From NCBI GenBank assembly GCA_017474385.1, contig JAFVHU010000150.1, positions 1-64,000 of the forward strand: a stretch of DNA of 64,000 nucleotides. Reading direction: 5' to 3'. The stretch is from Afipia sp. GTDB taxonomy: Bacteria > Pseudomonadota > Alphaproteobacteria > Rhizobiales > Xanthobacteraceae. The notes below the pieces were generated by a model. The model saw only the letters and a list, made by a program, of their open reading frames with translations. It had not been told where the DNA came from and searched no databases. Made by a program: the position numbers and the translations under genes. Every line of letters begins with the position of its first letter. Position 1 is the stretch's first letter. Shown here piece by piece: positions 63,616 to 64,000 of the stretch.

Positions 63616-64000
63616 ATGCGGTATTTGGATGTGATGCGGTCTGCATTGATTGCGGTTGGTTTGATTGCTGCAACATCGCAGATTGCTGCGGCTCAGGACT
63701 ATCCCACCCGGCCGATCAGATTGCTGGTCGGCTTCGCTGCGGGCGGCGCGACCGACACCACGTTCCGCAAGCTCGCCGAACTCTCCGCCAAGGATCTCGG
63801 CCAGCCGATCATTGTTGAAAACCGGCCAGGCGCAGGTGCAACGTTGGCCCCATCGACAATGGCCAAAACAGAAGCGCCCGACGGTTACACCATCGCGGCG
63901 GCCACGGCGGGCCTGTTGCGCTATCCGTATATGCAGAAGGTGGATTGGGATCCGATCAAGGACTTCACCTGGATCGCGGGTCTTGGCGGTTATACCTTCG
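63616..64000 (+). CDS. Bug-family solute receptor, N-terminal part (cut by the window end)
   Basis: The frame is open from the ATG at 63616 (GAGGGAA upstream) to the window end, 128 codons. It has a signal peptide (MRSALIAVGLIAATSQIAAAQ part), then DYPTRPIRLLVGFAAGGATDTTFRKLAELSAKDLGQPIIVENRPGAGATLAPSTMAKTEAPDGYTIAAATAG, the usual Bug/TctC start. It is likely the uptake receptor for the substrate of the preceding catabolic genes. Confidence 0.88.
   Translation, partial: MRYLDVMRSALIAVGLIAATSQIAAAQDYPTRPIRLLVGFAAGGATDTTFRKLAELSAKDLGQPIIVENRPGAGATLAPSTMAKTEAPDGYTIAAATAGLLRYPYMQKVDWDPIKDFTWIAGLGGYTF

Overview
The window is 64 kb of GC-rich chromosome from an alphaproteobacterium, most likely Nitrobacteraceae/Bradyrhizobiaceae (Bradyrhizobium, Rhodopseudomonas, Afipia and relatives). 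Reasons: a BacA-like ABC exporter, a CIRCE-controlled groESL operon, CpdR, an mmgR/suhB-type small RNA beside hisN, a 325-residue HisG with HisZ, the DUF4170-DUF374-waaA-lpxK block, the DUF2093-xseA pair, a fluoroacetate dehalogenase whose active-site numbering equals that of the Rhodopseudomonas palustris enzyme, and several intergenic palindromic repeat families. It is mostly ordinary core chromosome with small accessory patches. I see no prophage, CRISPR array, complete insertion sequence or conjugative module.

Layout. 0-13 kb: 3' end of glcF, a lysine-rich H1-like protein, a TorF-type porin, an HPP membrane protein, a BacA/YddA-type ABC exporter, a lactate/glycolate permease, small secreted proteins, a CrtI-like oxidoreductase, groEL-groES, a lipoprotein and the remnant of an MFS transporter. 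13-24 kb: cheZ, an L,D-transpeptidase, a DUF2076 protein, a ChbG-family deacetylase with a GT2 glycosyltransferase, hisZ-hisG, rsmE, a secreted protein, ubiA. 24-32 kb: pmbA, a CysQ-like phosphatase, then the lipid A/Kdo genes (DUF374, waaA, lpxK), xseA and purD. 33-44 kb: fluoroacetate dehalogenase, a GNAT enzyme, tadA, a pseudouridine synthase with a repeat-rich tail, rsmD, mutL, arfB, a TauE/SafE exporter with its LysR neighbour, hisN and the small RNA. 44-53 kb: N-formylglutamate amidohydrolase, cpdR, tRNA-Val, a double-barrel outer membrane protein, small stress-type proteins, and a LysR-pirin-wrbA-hydrolase stress cluster. 53-64 kb: a GGT homologue, a type II haloacid dehalogenase, two Bug-type solute receptors, a YbaK-like deacylase, DUF3422, and a catabolic island (amidohydrolase with an in-frame stop, IclR regulator, two MaoC-fold proteins, a flavin monooxygenase, a Bug receptor cut by the window edge).

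The most unusual signal is non-coding. Two intergenic sites, 21387-21551 and 53342-53509, each hold two long hairpins in inverted orientation around a 12-13 nt AT-rich spacer. All four hairpins share a 24-nt arm pattern, yet arm sequences differ between hairpins while pairing inside each is kept. Each has a 3-nt one-sided bulge at the same place, always on the arm next to the central spacer. Other notable points are the TGA replacing the Trp codon of the FGSDWP motif in the amidohydrolase, the internally deleted MFS gene, co-occurrence of a long HisG with HisZ, repeats inside the groES-groEL spacer, and a MaoC pair with one degenerate active site.
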